DNA from: JAFECT01 sp035551675
GTDB lineage: Bacteria > Pseudomonadota > Alphaproteobacteria > Caulobacterales > Caulobacteraceae
DNA length: 64,000 nt
NCBI GenBank assembly: GCA_035551675.1
Contig: DASZMV010000088.1
Coordinates: 32,253-96,252, forward strand
Reading direction: 5' to 3'
A program made the position numbers and the translations under genes. A model generated the notes under the pieces. The model searched no databases, was not told the origin of the DNA, and saw only the letters and a list, made by a program, of their open reading frames with translations. Below are positions 1-7,466 of this stretch, in pieces. Numbering within the stretch: position 1 is the stretch's first letter; each line of letters begins with the position of its first letter.

Positions 1-1
1 G

Positions 2-241
2 AACGTGCGTCAGACGCTCATTCAGCTGACGACGCCCGACGCCATGCGCGGCCGCGTCTCGGCGGTCTCGATGATCTTCATCTCCGCCTCCAACGAGCTC
101 GGCGAGTTCGAGACCGGCGTGGTGGCTCGGTTTCTGGGCGTGGTCGGCGCGGCCATCTTCGGCGGCGTCGGTTCGGTGGCGGTGACGGGTCTATGGGCTT
201 GGTGGTTCCCGGCGCTGCGCAAGGCGGATCGGTTGACCTAG
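2..241 (+). CDS. MFS transporter (enterobactin-exporter-like), C-terminal fragment
   Basis: The reading frame is already open at the left edge, so only the last 79 or so residues are seen. The start of the visible part (VRQTLIQLTTPDAMRGRVSA) is the conserved cytoplasmic loop-helix motif of the MFS_3 / EntS-like exporter family, and the final hydrophobic helix followed by WWFPALRKADRL is the usual C-terminus of that family. It should be an inner-membrane proton-driven exporter; the substrate cannot be read from this piece. The gene ends 71 bp before the GH13 gene on the same strand, and nothing shows that the two are cotranscribed. Confidence 0.8.
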   Translation, partial: NVRQTLIQLTTPDAMRGRVSAVSMIFISASNELGEFETGVVARFLGVVGAAIFGGVGSVAVTGLWAWWFPALRKADRLT

Positions 242-312
242 CTTCCTCCTCCCCGTCACCCCCGGCGACGGAACATTATTTGAGGTAGAGTGGGAATTGA
301 GCGGAGCTTGAC

Positions 313-1911
313 GTGCCCAGCACATCGACAAAACCCGAATGGTGGCGGACCGGGGTTGTGTATCAGGTCTATCCGCGTTCGTTTCAGGACACGGACGGCG
401 ACGGCGTCGGCGACCTGAAGGGGATCGAGCAGCGGCTCGACTATCTGGTCTGGCTGGGCGTCGACGCGGTGTGGATATCGCCCTTCCAGCCGTCGCCGAT
501 GAAGGACTTCGGCTACGACGTCAGCGACTACTGCGATGTCGACCCGCTGTTCGGCACGCTGGCCGACTTCGACCGATTGCTGACGGCGGCGCACGCCAAG
601 GGTCTGCGGGTGCTGATCGATTTCGTGCCCAACCACACCTCGGACCAGCATCCGTGGTTCGTCGAGTCGCGGTCGGGCCCGGACAATCCCAAGCGCGACT
701 GGTACGTCTGGCGTGACGGCGGAACTGGCCAAGAGCCCCCCAACAACTGGCTGTCGGTGTTCGGCGGCAGCGCCTGGTCTTTCGATCCGCCGAGCGGGCA
801 GTTTTATCTGCACTCGTTCCTGCCCGAGCAGCCCGACCTCAACTGGCGCAATCCCGAGGTCGAGCGCGCTATGTTCGACGTGCTGCGCTTCTGGCTCGAT
901 CGCGGCGTCGACGGGTTTCGCATGGACGTGCTGTGGTACCTGATCAAGGACGCCCAGTTCCGCGACAACCCCGCCAACCCGGCGTTCGATCCGGCGCGCG
1001 ACCCGCCGCACCTGATCCTCGATCCGCTCTACAGCGCCGACCGGCCCGAGACGCTGGACATCGTCAGGCGCATGCGCGCGCTGCTCGACAGTTATGCCGG
1101 CGAGCGGGTGATGGTGGCGGAGACCTATTTGCCGATCAAACGCCTCGCCGCCTGGTACGGCCCCGAACTCGACGCCGCGCAGCTGCCGTTCAACTTCAAG
1201 CTCATCCAGACGCCGTGGACCGCGCGCGACGTGGCCGACATCGTGAGGCGCTACGAAGCCGCGTTGCCCGAAGGCGCACAGCCCAACTGGGTGCTCGGCA
1301 ACCATGACAATCCGCGCGTGGCGTCGCGGCTGGGTGAACGGCGCGCGCGCGCCGCGGCCGTGTTGCTGCTCACCTTGCGCGGCACGCCGACGCTCTATTA
1401 CGGCGACGAGCTCGGCTTGGGCGATGCGGCGATCGCGCCCGGCGCCGAGCGCGATCCGCGTGCAAAAACTCAGCCCGGCCACGGCCGCGATCCCGAACGC
1501 ACGCCCATGCGCTGGACCGGCGCGTCCGGCGTAGGGTTCAGCACCGGCGCGCCGTGGCTTCCAATCGGAGACGATGTCACGCGCATCAATGTCGAGGCGG
1601 AGCGTGAGGATCCGCGCTCGATGCTGAGCCTGTATCGCCGGCTGCTGGCGCTGCGGCGCGCGCATCCCGCGCTCCATCAAGGCGCGCTCAGCGGGCCCGA
1701 GGTCCAGGGCGACGTCTTAACCTATGGGCGGGAATGGGAGGGCCGGCGCGTCGTCGTGGCGGTCAACTTCGCGAGCGAGCCCCGGCGCTTTCACCCAACT
1801 GAAGCTGATAGCGGGACCGTTGTCCTCTCGACGGCGCCGGATCGTGAAGGCCGGCGCGTGTCCGGTCCGTTCGATCTGGGCCCCGACGAAGCCCTGCTGA
1901 TCGAGGCTTGA
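313..1911 (+). CDS. GH13 alpha-amylase family enzyme (alpha-glucosidase / oligo-1,6-glucosidase type)
   Basis: 532 residues, GTG start with GGAG a few bases upstream. All four GH13 signature regions are present: DFVPNHTS (103-110), GFRMDV with the catalytic nucleophile D205, VAET with the acid/base E270, and GNHDN with the transition-state stabilising D332. Length and the QPDLNWRNP segment fit the GH13 alpha-glucosidase / sucrose-isomerase-like subfamilies, which hydrolyse or transfer alpha-1,4 or alpha-1,6 glucosyl units. A C-terminal beta-domain occupies the last 90 residues or so. No signal peptide is visible, so it is probably cytoplasmic and acts on imported malto- or isomalto-oligosaccharides. 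The exact linkage preference is not readable. Confidence 0.9.
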   Translation: MPSTSTKPEWWRTGVVYQVYPRSFQDTDGDGVGDLKGIEQRLDYLVWLGVDAVWISPFQPSPMKDFGYDVSDYCDVDPLFGTLADFDRLLTAAHAKGLRVLIDFVPNHTSDQHPWFVESRSGPDNPKRDWYVWRDGGTGQEPPNNWLSVFGGSAWSFDPPSGQFYLHSFLPEQPDLNWRNPEVERAMFDVLRFWLDRGVDGFRMDVLWYLIKDAQFRDNPANPAFDPARDPPHLILDPLYSADRPETLDIVRRMRALLDSYAGERVMVAETYLPIKRLAAWYGPELDAAQLPFNFKLIQTPWTARDVADIVRRYEAALPEGAQPNWVLGNHDNPRVASRLGERRARAAAVLLLTLRGTPTLYYGDELGLGDAAIAPGAERDPRAKTQPGHGRDPERTPMRWTGASGVGFSTGAPWLPIGDDVTRINVEAEREDPRSMLSLYRRLLALRRAHPALHQGALSGPEVQGDVLTYGREWEGRRVVVAVNFASEPRRFHPTEADSGTVVLSTAPDREGRRVSGPFDLGPDEALLIEA

Positions 1912-1960
1912 CCTGAGGGCCCGGAGAGGGGCTTCCTTCGCGCCTCAAGCGGGTAAGGCC

Positions 1961-2932
1961 ATGCTTGGACGTCCGGCGAAATTCCTGGTCGCAGCCGCCC
2001 TGGCGCTAGCCTGCACGGGGAGCGCATGGGCGTTCGGCACGACCCGCAGCCTGGGCCAGAACGCCGAGCACGAGAAGATCACCCGCCTCGCGCTCGCCTG
2101 CGGCCGCGCTCAGGCGCCCTGCTTCCAGCCCCTCACCCTCGACGTCCTGGCCGGCAAAAAGGGGACGCTCGGCGCCATCGGCGCGGCCGACGTCGGAACC
2201 CTGACCTTTCAGCACAAGGCCCACTGCGACGGCGGCGACTTCCTCGACGCGCCCGGCTATCCGCAGACCGCCGCGAAGGCGCGCGCGGCGCTCGAAGTCT
2301 GCCGCGCCTGGATGCGCAGCGAGATCGAGGCGGCGACCAAGGAGGCCGGGGACGTGCTCGACAAGACCGGCGCCATCCGTCCCGAGCAGACCCATCTCGA
2401 CTGCAGCTTCGCCGGTTCGTTTCGCGGCGGCGCCAAGTGCAAGGCGCTGGGCGACTTCGGCGCTTCGCTGCACGCGGCGCAGGACTTCTATGCGCACTCG
2501 AACTGGGTCGACCTGCCGCCGACCGGTCCGGTGGGGCCGCAGAATCCGCCGGGCCTCGGACACGACGGTCCGGCGCCGTGGCTCGACTGGCGCACCATCA
2601 CGCCCTTTCCCAAGGGCTTGATCTCGGACTGTTTCATCGGCCTGCCCGAGAGCATGTTCTGCAACTACGGCCGCACCTCGCGGGTGAAGCACGCGTTCAT
2701 CAACAAGGATGACGGCGCCATCGACGTCGAAACCGGCAAGGTCGGCGCCGGCACGACGCCGCGCGGCGCCAGCAACGGCAACTTCGCCCGCGCGGTCCGC
2801 GCCGCCGAGGCGGAGACGCAGGTGAAATGGGCCACGCTGACCGAGCTGCTGCGCCAACGCTACGGCCGCGAAAAGGGCGACCGCATCGTCTGTGCGCTGA
2901 TCAGCGATGCGCCGGCGAAGAGCTGCCGCTGA
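1961..2932 (+). CDS. Secreted protein with HAAQDFYAHSNW motif (CinY / Het-C-like)
   Basis: 323 residues with a clear N-terminal signal peptide (hydrophobic core LVAAALALACTGS, cleavage likely after AWA). The centre carries SLHAAQDFYAHSNWVDL, the H-x-x-x-D-F-x-x-H-S-N-W pattern of CinY-type proteins and of the Het-C / zinc-dependent phospholipase C-like superfamily; an early EHEKITRLAL histidine could be another ligand. Several cysteines (for example CFIGLPESMFC) suggest disulfides outside the cytoplasm. A metal-dependent hydrolase role is an inference from the motif; the substrate is unknown. It lies 49 bp after the GH13 gene on the same strand and could be read through from it. Confidence 0.6.
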   Translation: MLGRPAKFLVAAALALACTGSAWAFGTTRSLGQNAEHEKITRLALACGRAQAPCFQPLTLDVLAGKKGTLGAIGAADVGTLTFQHKAHCDGGDFLDAPGYPQTAAKARAALEVCRAWMRSEIEAATKEAGDVLDKTGAIRPEQTHLDCSFAGSFRGGAKCKALGDFGASLHAAQDFYAHSNWVDLPPTGPVGPQNPPGLGHDGPAPWLDWRTITPFPKGLISDCFIGLPESMFCNYGRTSRVKHAFINKDDGAIDVETGKVGAGTTPRGASNGNFARAVRAAEAETQVKWATLTELLRQRYGREKGDRIVCALISDAPAKSCR

Positions 2933-2942
2933 CGGGGTCTTT

Positions 2943-3383
2943 CTAAACGGGCGCGCCGAAACGGTTGGCGCCTTTCTGTCCGCGCAGGAACCCGAACTCG
3001 ATCCAAGCCCAGATCGCGAGTACGACGGCTGCGAGCGTCAATACCAACGCGCCGATCAAGACAACGAGACTTGGCGCGCCGATGGGGAGCGTCATAAGTC
3101 GCGCCAGACCGATGAGCGCGGACGGTCCGGCCCCGAACACCAGCAACCACCAAGCGCTCTTGCCGCGATCGTGCAGGCGCCGCACGGCGACCGCCAGGTT
3201 GGCGACGAGGAGCGGCGCGAACAGCACGGCGCACACGGCGCCGGCCACGGACGACGCCATGGTTGCAAAGACGACCAGACCTTCGACCACCGCCGAAAGC
3301 ACAATGAGACTTAGCGTCGTGCGCCAATACGCCAGCCGGGTCGACCGGCCTCGAAAACTGAAGACTCTCGCCAAGCGCTGCAT
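2943..3383 (-). CDS. DUF805 family inner-membrane protein
   Basis: 146 residues, about four hydrophobic segments. The N-terminus (FSFRGRSTRLAYW), the central RRLHDRGKSAWW and the C-terminal GxxGxNRFG-like end (GQKGANRFGAPV) are the landmarks of DUF805, a small polytopic family of unknown biochemical role. It ends only 11 bp from the end of the convergent secreted-protein gene and lies downstream of dapD on the same strand, separated by about 110 bp with no clear promoter. Confidence 0.85.
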   Translation of the reverse strand: MQRLARVFSFRGRSTRLAYWRTTLSLIVLSAVVEGLVVFATMASSVAGAVCAVLFAPLLVANLAVAVRRLHDRGKSAWWLLVFGAGPSALIGLARLMTLPIGAPSLVVLIGALVLTLAAVVLAIWAWIEFGFLRGQKGANRFGAPV

Positions 3384-3494
3384 AGTCGCGGTCCCTCAGT
3401 TGGCCAGATGCTTGGCGAGAGAGGCGTTAGACATTGCGGCATACCCCCGCAATGGTCGAGCTTACCGCGGCCGTGCGCGAATACAATCTGAAGC

Positions 3495-4349
3495 TCAGTC
3501 GCGCAGCAGGTCGTTGATCGAGGTTTTGCTGCGGGTCTTGGCGTCGACGCGCTTGACGATGACCGCGCAGGCCAGCGACGGGCCGCCCTTGGGGTCGGGC
3601 AGCGAACCCGGCACCACCACGCTGTAGGGCGGGACCTTGCCCAACATCACTTCGCCGGTGGCGCGGTCGACGATCTTGGTCGAGCCGGAGATGAAGGTGC
3701 CCATCGACAGCACCGCGCCCTTCCCCACGATCACCCCCTCGGCGACTTCCGAACGCGCGCCGATGAAGCAGTCGTCTTCGATGATGGTGGGCGAGGCCTG
3801 CAGCGGTTCGAGCACGCCGCCGATTCCGGCGCCGCCCGACAGGTGCACGTTCTTGCCGATCTGAGCGCAGGAACCGACCGTCGCCCAGGTGTCGATCATG
3901 GTTCCTTCGTCGACATAGGCGCCGATGTTCACGAAGGACGGCATCAGGATCACGTTCTTGGCGATGAAGGCGCCGCGGCGAACGATCGAGCCCGGCACGG
4001 CGCGGAAGCCGGCTTCCTCGAACCTGTGGTCGCTCCAGGTGGAGAACTTGTTGTCGACCTTGTCCCACCAGGGGCCGATGGCGGCGCCTTCGAACAGGCC
4101 GCGTCCGGTGTGCATGACGCGGTTGGGATGCAGGCGGAAGGACAGCAGGACCGCCTTCTTCAGCCAGGCGTTGGTGCGCCACTCGCCGGTCTTGCGGTCG
4201 CACTCGGCGACGCGGAAGCGGCCGGAGTCGAGGAGCGCGATGGCGGCGTCCACCGCCTCGCGTACGCGCCCGCGACTCGACGGCTTCAGCGTGTCGCGCT
4301 TTTCCCAGGCCTTTTCGACCTCGTCGTGGATGTCGGCCAGGTCGCTCAT
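3495..4349 (-). CDS. dapD: 2,3,4,5-tetrahydropyridine-2,6-dicarboxylate N-succinyltransferase
   Basis: 284 residues, full length for DapD. It transfers succinyl from succinyl-CoA to tetrahydrodipicolinate in the lysine / meso-diaminopimelate pathway, in the cytoplasm, as a trimer. After an N-terminal helical domain the protein runs through a left-handed beta-helix of hexapeptide repeats (roughly residues 115-235, with repeats such as IGAYVDEGTMIDTWATVGSC and IGARSEVAEGVIVGKGAVLS). The ATG overlaps the stop of the upstream HAD gene by 4 bp (ATGA), so the two are translationally coupled, and argB is coupled in the same way just before. Confidence 0.97.
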   Translation of the reverse strand: MSDLADIHDEVEKAWEKRDTLKPSSRGRVREAVDAAIALLDSGRFRVAECDRKTGEWRTNAWLKKAVLLSFRLHPNRVMHTGRGLFEGAAIGPWWDKVDNKFSTWSDHRFEEAGFRAVPGSIVRRGAFIAKNVILMPSFVNIGAYVDEGTMIDTWATVGSCAQIGKNVHLSGGAGIGGVLEPLQASPTIIEDDCFIGARSEVAEGVIVGKGAVLSMGTFISGSTKIVDRATGEVMLGKVPPYSVVVPGSLPDPKGGPSLACAVIVKRVDAKTRSKTSINDLLRD

Positions 4350-5011
4350 GCGGCTTTCCTCACGCGGATCGAATTCAGGAAGGGAGCGAGTTCCGCGGTG
4401 CGATATTGCACGAAATCGGCCTCGTTGCTGTGCGCCCTGGGGCCGACCAGCACCGTGGTCATGCCGAGTTCGGCGGCGGGCCTCAGATTGCGCTCGGAAT
4501 CTTCGAAGAAGGCGGTGCGCTTGGGGTCGACGCCGTGCGCCGACAGCATGGCGTCGTAGGTCGAGCGGTTCGGCTTGGGCACGAAGGCCGCCGACTCCAG
4601 GTGGAAGATGTCTTCGAAGAAATGCGACAGCTGCAGCCGGTCGAGCACGCGGCGCGCGTGTTTCTCGCTGCCGTTGGTGAACACCAGGCGCCGGCCCGGC
4701 AGGCGCGCCAGGCCCGCATGCAGGGCGGTGTCGGGCGCCAGGCGATCGAGCGGCACGTCGTGGACGTAATCCATAAAATCGTGCGGGCTGACGCCGTGGT
4801 TGGCCATCAGGCCAGCGAGCGTGGTGCCGTTCTCGACCAGATACTTCTTCTGCAGCGCGCGCGCCTCGTCGTAGGGCAGGCCGGTCAGGCGCTCGACGAA
4901 CTCGGTCATGCGCACCTCGACCAAGCCCATGAACTGGCTCTCGGCCGGATACAGCGTGTTGTCGAGGTCGAACAGCCAGACGTCGATATGGGTAAAGTCA
5001 GGATCGCTCAC
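4346..5011 (-). CDS. HAD-superfamily pyrimidine 5'-nucleotidase
   Basis: 221 residues. Motif I is DLDNTLYP near residues 15-22 (nucleophile Asp and second Asp), motif II is VFTNGS, and motif IV is AFFEDSERNL. This is the pyrimidine 5'-nucleotidase / Sdt1-like HAD branch, which in alphaproteobacteria sits stably between argB and dapD. It probably removes phosphate from pyrimidine nucleoside monophosphates or a related small phosphate ester; the link to lysine and arginine synthesis is not understood. It overlaps both neighbours by 4 bp, giving a tightly coupled argB-HAD-dapD unit. Confidence 0.9.
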   Translation of the reverse strand: MSDPDFTHIDVWLFDLDNTLYPAESQFMGLVEVRMTEFVERLTGLPYDEARALQKKYLVENGTTLAGLMANHGVSPHDFMDYVHDVPLDRLAPDTALHAGLARLPGRRLVFTNGSEKHARRVLDRLQLSHFFEDIFHLESAAFVPKPNRSTYDAMLSAHGVDPKRTAFFEDSERNLRPAAELGMTTVLVGPRAHSNEADFVQYRTAELAPFLNSIRVRKAA

Positions 5012-5922
5012 GCGCGCACCAGGGTGCCGGCGCCGTGTTCGGTGAACAGCTCCACCAGCATGGCGTGCGGTCGGCGGCCGTCGAGGATGACCACCGCCTC
5101 GACCCCGCCTTCGACGGCGGCGACGGCGGTTTCCAGCTTGGGAATCATACCGCCGGTGGCGACGCCGTCGGCGATCATCGCACGCGCGTCCGAGACGCTG
5201 AGCTCTCGCACCAAGCCGCCCTTGGCGTCGAGCACGCCGGCGACGTCGGTGAGCAACAGCATACGCTTGGCGCGCAGCGCGCCGGCCATGGCGCCGGCCA
5301 CCGTGTCGGCGTTGATGTTGTAGGTCTCGCCGTCCACGGCCACGCCGATGGGCGCGATCACCGGGACATAGTCCTGTTCGGCGAGGATCAGCGCCTTGAC
5401 CAGCGTCGGGTCGACCATCGTCGGTTCGCCGACGAAGCCGAGGTCGACGACGCGTTCGATCTCGCTGTCGGGGTCCTTCTTGGTGCGCTTGGCCTTCTCG
5501 ACCATGATCAGGCGCGCGTCCTTGCCCGACAGGCCGACGCCACGAACGTCCGCTTCACGCCCGGCCAGGGTGATCCAGTTGGCGATCTCCTTGTTGATGG
5601 CGCCGGAGAGGACCATCTCGGCCACCTCCATGGTGGCGCGATCGGTGACGCGCAGGCCGTCCACGAAGGTCGACTTGACGCCGGCGCGCTCGAGCATGGC
5701 GGAGATCTGCGGGCCGCCGCCGTGCACCACCACGGGATGGACGCCCATCAGTTTGAGCAGGACCACGTCGGCGGCGAACTGGCGCGCGACGGCCTCCTGG
5801 CCCATGGCGTGGCCGCCATATTTGATGACCACGGTTTCGCGGTCGTAGATCTGGATGAACGGCAGCGCCTCCGCCAGGGTCTTGGCGGTGGCCCAGCCTT
5901 GTTCGGGGGCGACGTCGGTCAT
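5008..5922 (-). CDS. argB: Acetylglutamate kinase
   Basis: 304 residues from the ATG at 5922 (MTDVAPEQG). The frame stays open further upstream, but residues before this Met are low-complexity and unlike ArgB. It phosphorylates N-acetyl-L-glutamate in arginine biosynthesis. The amino-acid-kinase signatures are visible: the ATP-site KYGGHAM (34-40), VVVHGGGPQIS, and later NINADTVAGAMAGAL. The length equals the usual 295-305. It overlaps the HAD gene by 4 bp. Upstream, about 105 bp separates its ATG from the divergently read small zinc-ribbon gene, so a promoter for the argB-HAD-dapD unit should lie there. Confidence 0.97.
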   Translation of the reverse strand: MTDVAPEQGWATAKTLAEALPFIQIYDRETVVIKYGGHAMGQEAVARQFAADVVLLKLMGVHPVVVHGGGPQISAMLERAGVKSTFVDGLRVTDRATMEVAEMVLSGAINKEIANWITLAGREADVRGVGLSGKDARLIMVEKAKRTKKDPDSEIERVVDLGFVGEPTMVDPTLVKALILAEQDYVPVIAPIGVAVDGETYNINADTVAGAMAGALRAKRMLLLTDVAGVLDAKGGLVRELSVSDARAMIADGVATGGMIPKLETAVAAVEGGVEAVVILDGRRPHAMLVELFTEHGAGTLVRA

Positions 5923-6027
5923 GCCGCGCGCGATAGCCGAGCGCGGGCCCGCTGTCACCCGCCCGCAAAGGTTACGGACGAAACTTCGCCGCGGTGTGGC
6001 CGGTTCGAAGCTCGGAAGGAGGCGCCC

Positions 6028-6207
6028 ATGAAGGAGAACGACATCGACGACCGGGGCCTCAACGGCGGCGAGGCCGTGGTCGACCCCACCGAGACCGGCC
6101 AGGGCGTCTGCCCGGAGTGCTCCGGGACCGGCGTCACCGCCGAGGGCGAGGTCTGCCCCACCTGCGAGGGCACGGGCCGCACGCTCGAGATACAGCCGGG
6201 CGCGTGA
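6028..6207 (+). CDS. Small protein with two CxxCxGxG motifs (DnaJ zinc-ribbon-like)
   Basis: 59 residues starting at an ATG preceded by a strong AAGGAGG Shine-Dalgarno (6015-6021). It carries CPECSGTG and CPTCEGTG, two copies of the DnaJ cysteine-rich repeat, enough for a single four-cysteine zinc site, joined to an acidic N-terminus. It has no J domain. Such mini-proteins are known from rhizobia and relatives, but I know of no assigned function. It is divergent from argB and followed by the repeat-flanked DUF559 cassette. The strong ribosome site and intact motif pair make it a real gene despite its size. Confidence 0.75.
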   Translation: MKENDIDDRGLNGGEAVVDPTETGQGVCPECSGTGVTAEGEVCPTCEGTGRTLEIQPGA

Positions 6208-6237
6208 CGTCGCGCGGGGGCGGGAGCTTATCAGGAG

Positions 6238-6300
6238 GCGATCTCCCCCCGCTGGGGGGAGACAGGCGGCGAAGCCGCCAGAGGAGGGCAGCCGCACCGA
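6238..6300. repeat. Palindromic repeat family A, copy 1 (left arm around DUF559 gene)
   Basis: Two consecutive hairpins: CTCCCCCCGCTGGGGGGAG, then GGCGGCGAAGCCGCC, ending in a GAGGAGGGCAG tail. The same unit returns in inverse orientation at 6743-6804, and as inverted pairs near 21.7-21.9 kb and 56.7-56.9 kb. The hairpins could also terminate transcription. Confidence 0.85.
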
Positions 6301-6303
6301 CGC

Positions 6304-6675
6304 TCAGTGTTGAGCGTTCGCCTCCACGCAACGCTCGATCCATTGCTGCAACTTCGCAACCACATGATCGAGCTCGGTCATCACCATGACCGAAGGAATG
6401 CGCACCGTGCGCACGCCGCGCTCAAGCAGGTATCCATCACGTCGGGCGTCGTGGGCGACCTGGGCGCGATCTTCATGCGATGGGCCGTCGATCTCGATGG
6501 CGAGTTTCGCGGCCACGCAGAAGAAGTCGACGATGTAAGGACCGAGACAGTGTTGTCGACGGATTTTGTAGCCGAGGCGGCTTCCGCGGATGGCCTGCCA
6601 GAGCACCACTTCGGGCGGGCTCATGCGACGACGGAGGTCGCGAGCTTTTTGAAGCGTCTCCGGGCGGAGTTCCAT
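6304..6675 (-). CDS. DUF559 domain protein (Vsr / restriction-endonuclease-like fold)
   Basis: 123 residues. The order RRRMSPPEVVLWQAIR, GYKIRRQHCLGPYIVDFFC, LAIEIDGPSH is diagnostic of DUF559: an E (in PPEVVLW), a D (in YIVDF) and an E-x-D (EIDG) form a PD-(D/E)XK-like active-site set related to very-short-patch repair endonucleases. No substrate is established for the family. It lies between engB and argB, a spot where relatives usually keep those genes adjacent, and it is flanked within 4-70 bp by inverted copies of repeat family A, as if the gene plus repeats were inserted as a unit. Confidence 0.88.
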   Translation of the reverse strand: MELRPETLQKARDLRRRMSPPEVVLWQAIRGSRLGYKIRRQHCLGPYIVDFFCVAAKLAIEIDGPSHEDRAQVAHDARRDGYLLERGVRTVRIPSVMVMTELDHVVAKLQQWIERCVEANAQH

Positions 6676-6742
6676 GAAGCGACTTTAGCCGAAGGAGAAC
6701 AAAATGGCAACGCGGTGCAGCCGCCAGTCAACCTTTTAGGGT

Positions 6743-6804
6743 CGGCGCACCTGCCCTCCTCTGGCCGCTATGCGGCCTGTCTCCCCCCAGCGGGGGGAGA
6801 TCGC
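6743..6804. repeat. Palindromic repeat family A, copy 2 (right arm, inverted)
   Basis: Reverse complement of copy 1 at 6238-6300, with the same two hairpins and minor changes in the second loop (GGCCGCTATGCGGCC). Together the two copies frame the DUF559 gene as terminal inverted repeats about 440 bp apart. The repeat ends close to the stop of engB. Confidence 0.85.
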
Positions 6805-6833
6805 TCTTTGTTTTTTTGAGGGGAGCGAAATTC

Positions 6834-7466
6834 TTACGTCGCGCAGCTGGCGGCAATCTCTGCGCGGAGGTCGGGGAGGCCGGCGCCTTTTTCGCTCGAG
6901 GTGGCGAGGACGCGGGGGAAGGCGGCGGGGCGTTTGCTCACGCCCTTCAAGGTTTCCGCCACGACCTTTTCCACGTCGGCGGCTTTCATCTTGTCCGCCT
7001 TGGTGAGGACGATCTGGTAGCTGACGGCGGCGAGGTCCAGCGCGTCCATGGCTTCGAGATCCGGCGGCTTTAATCCGTGGCGCGCGTCGATGAGCAGGTA
7101 GACGCGTTTCAGGTTGGGTCTGCCGCGCAGATAGTCGCGGCCGAGGTTTTGGAATTTCTTCACCTCGCCCTTGGACGCGCGGGCGAAACCATAGCCGGGC
7201 AAGTCGACCAGGCGGATGCGCTCGTCCAACACGAAGAAGTTCACCTCGCGCGTGCGGCCGGGTTCGTTCGACGCGCGCGCCAGGCCATGGCGGTTGACCA
7301 GCCCGTTGATCAGGCTCGACTTGCCGACGTTGGAGCGCCCGGCGAACGCGACCTCGGGCAGATCGGGCGGCGGCAGCTGTTCGATCTTGGCGCAACCCAG
7401 CATGAAGCTGACCGGCCTGGCGAACAGAACGCGCGCGGCTTCGATGTCCTCGGCGTCGAAGCTCAC
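6834..7466 (-). CDS. engB: Ribosome biogenesis GTP-binding protein EngB/YihA
   Basis: 210 residues from a GTG at 7466 that overlaps the yidC stop by four bases (GTGA), the start that gives the usual EngB length. It is an essential GTPase in late 50S assembly. G1 is GRSNVGKS (43-50), the G2 threonine lies in PGRTREVNFF, G3 is DLPG (88-91), G4 is TKAD (155-158). In this class it follows yidC and precedes argB; here argB is separated from it by the DUF559 insertion. Confidence 0.97.
   Translation of the reverse strand: MSFDAEDIEAARVLFARPVSFMLGCAKIEQLPPPDLPEVAFAGRSNVGKSSLINGLVNRHGLARASNEPGRTREVNFFVLDERIRLVDLPGYGFARASKGEVKKFQNLGRDYLRGRPNLKRVYLLIDARHGLKPPDLEAMDALDLAAVSYQIVLTKADKMKAADVEKVVAETLKGVSKRPAAFPRVLATSSEKGAGLPDLRAEIAASCAT

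Noticed and set aside
256..1680. 474-codon open frame opposite the GH13 gene
   Set aside because: Arg/Gly/His-rich antisense shadow of a clear GH13 gene with all catalytic motifs on the other strand; typical for high-GC DNA.
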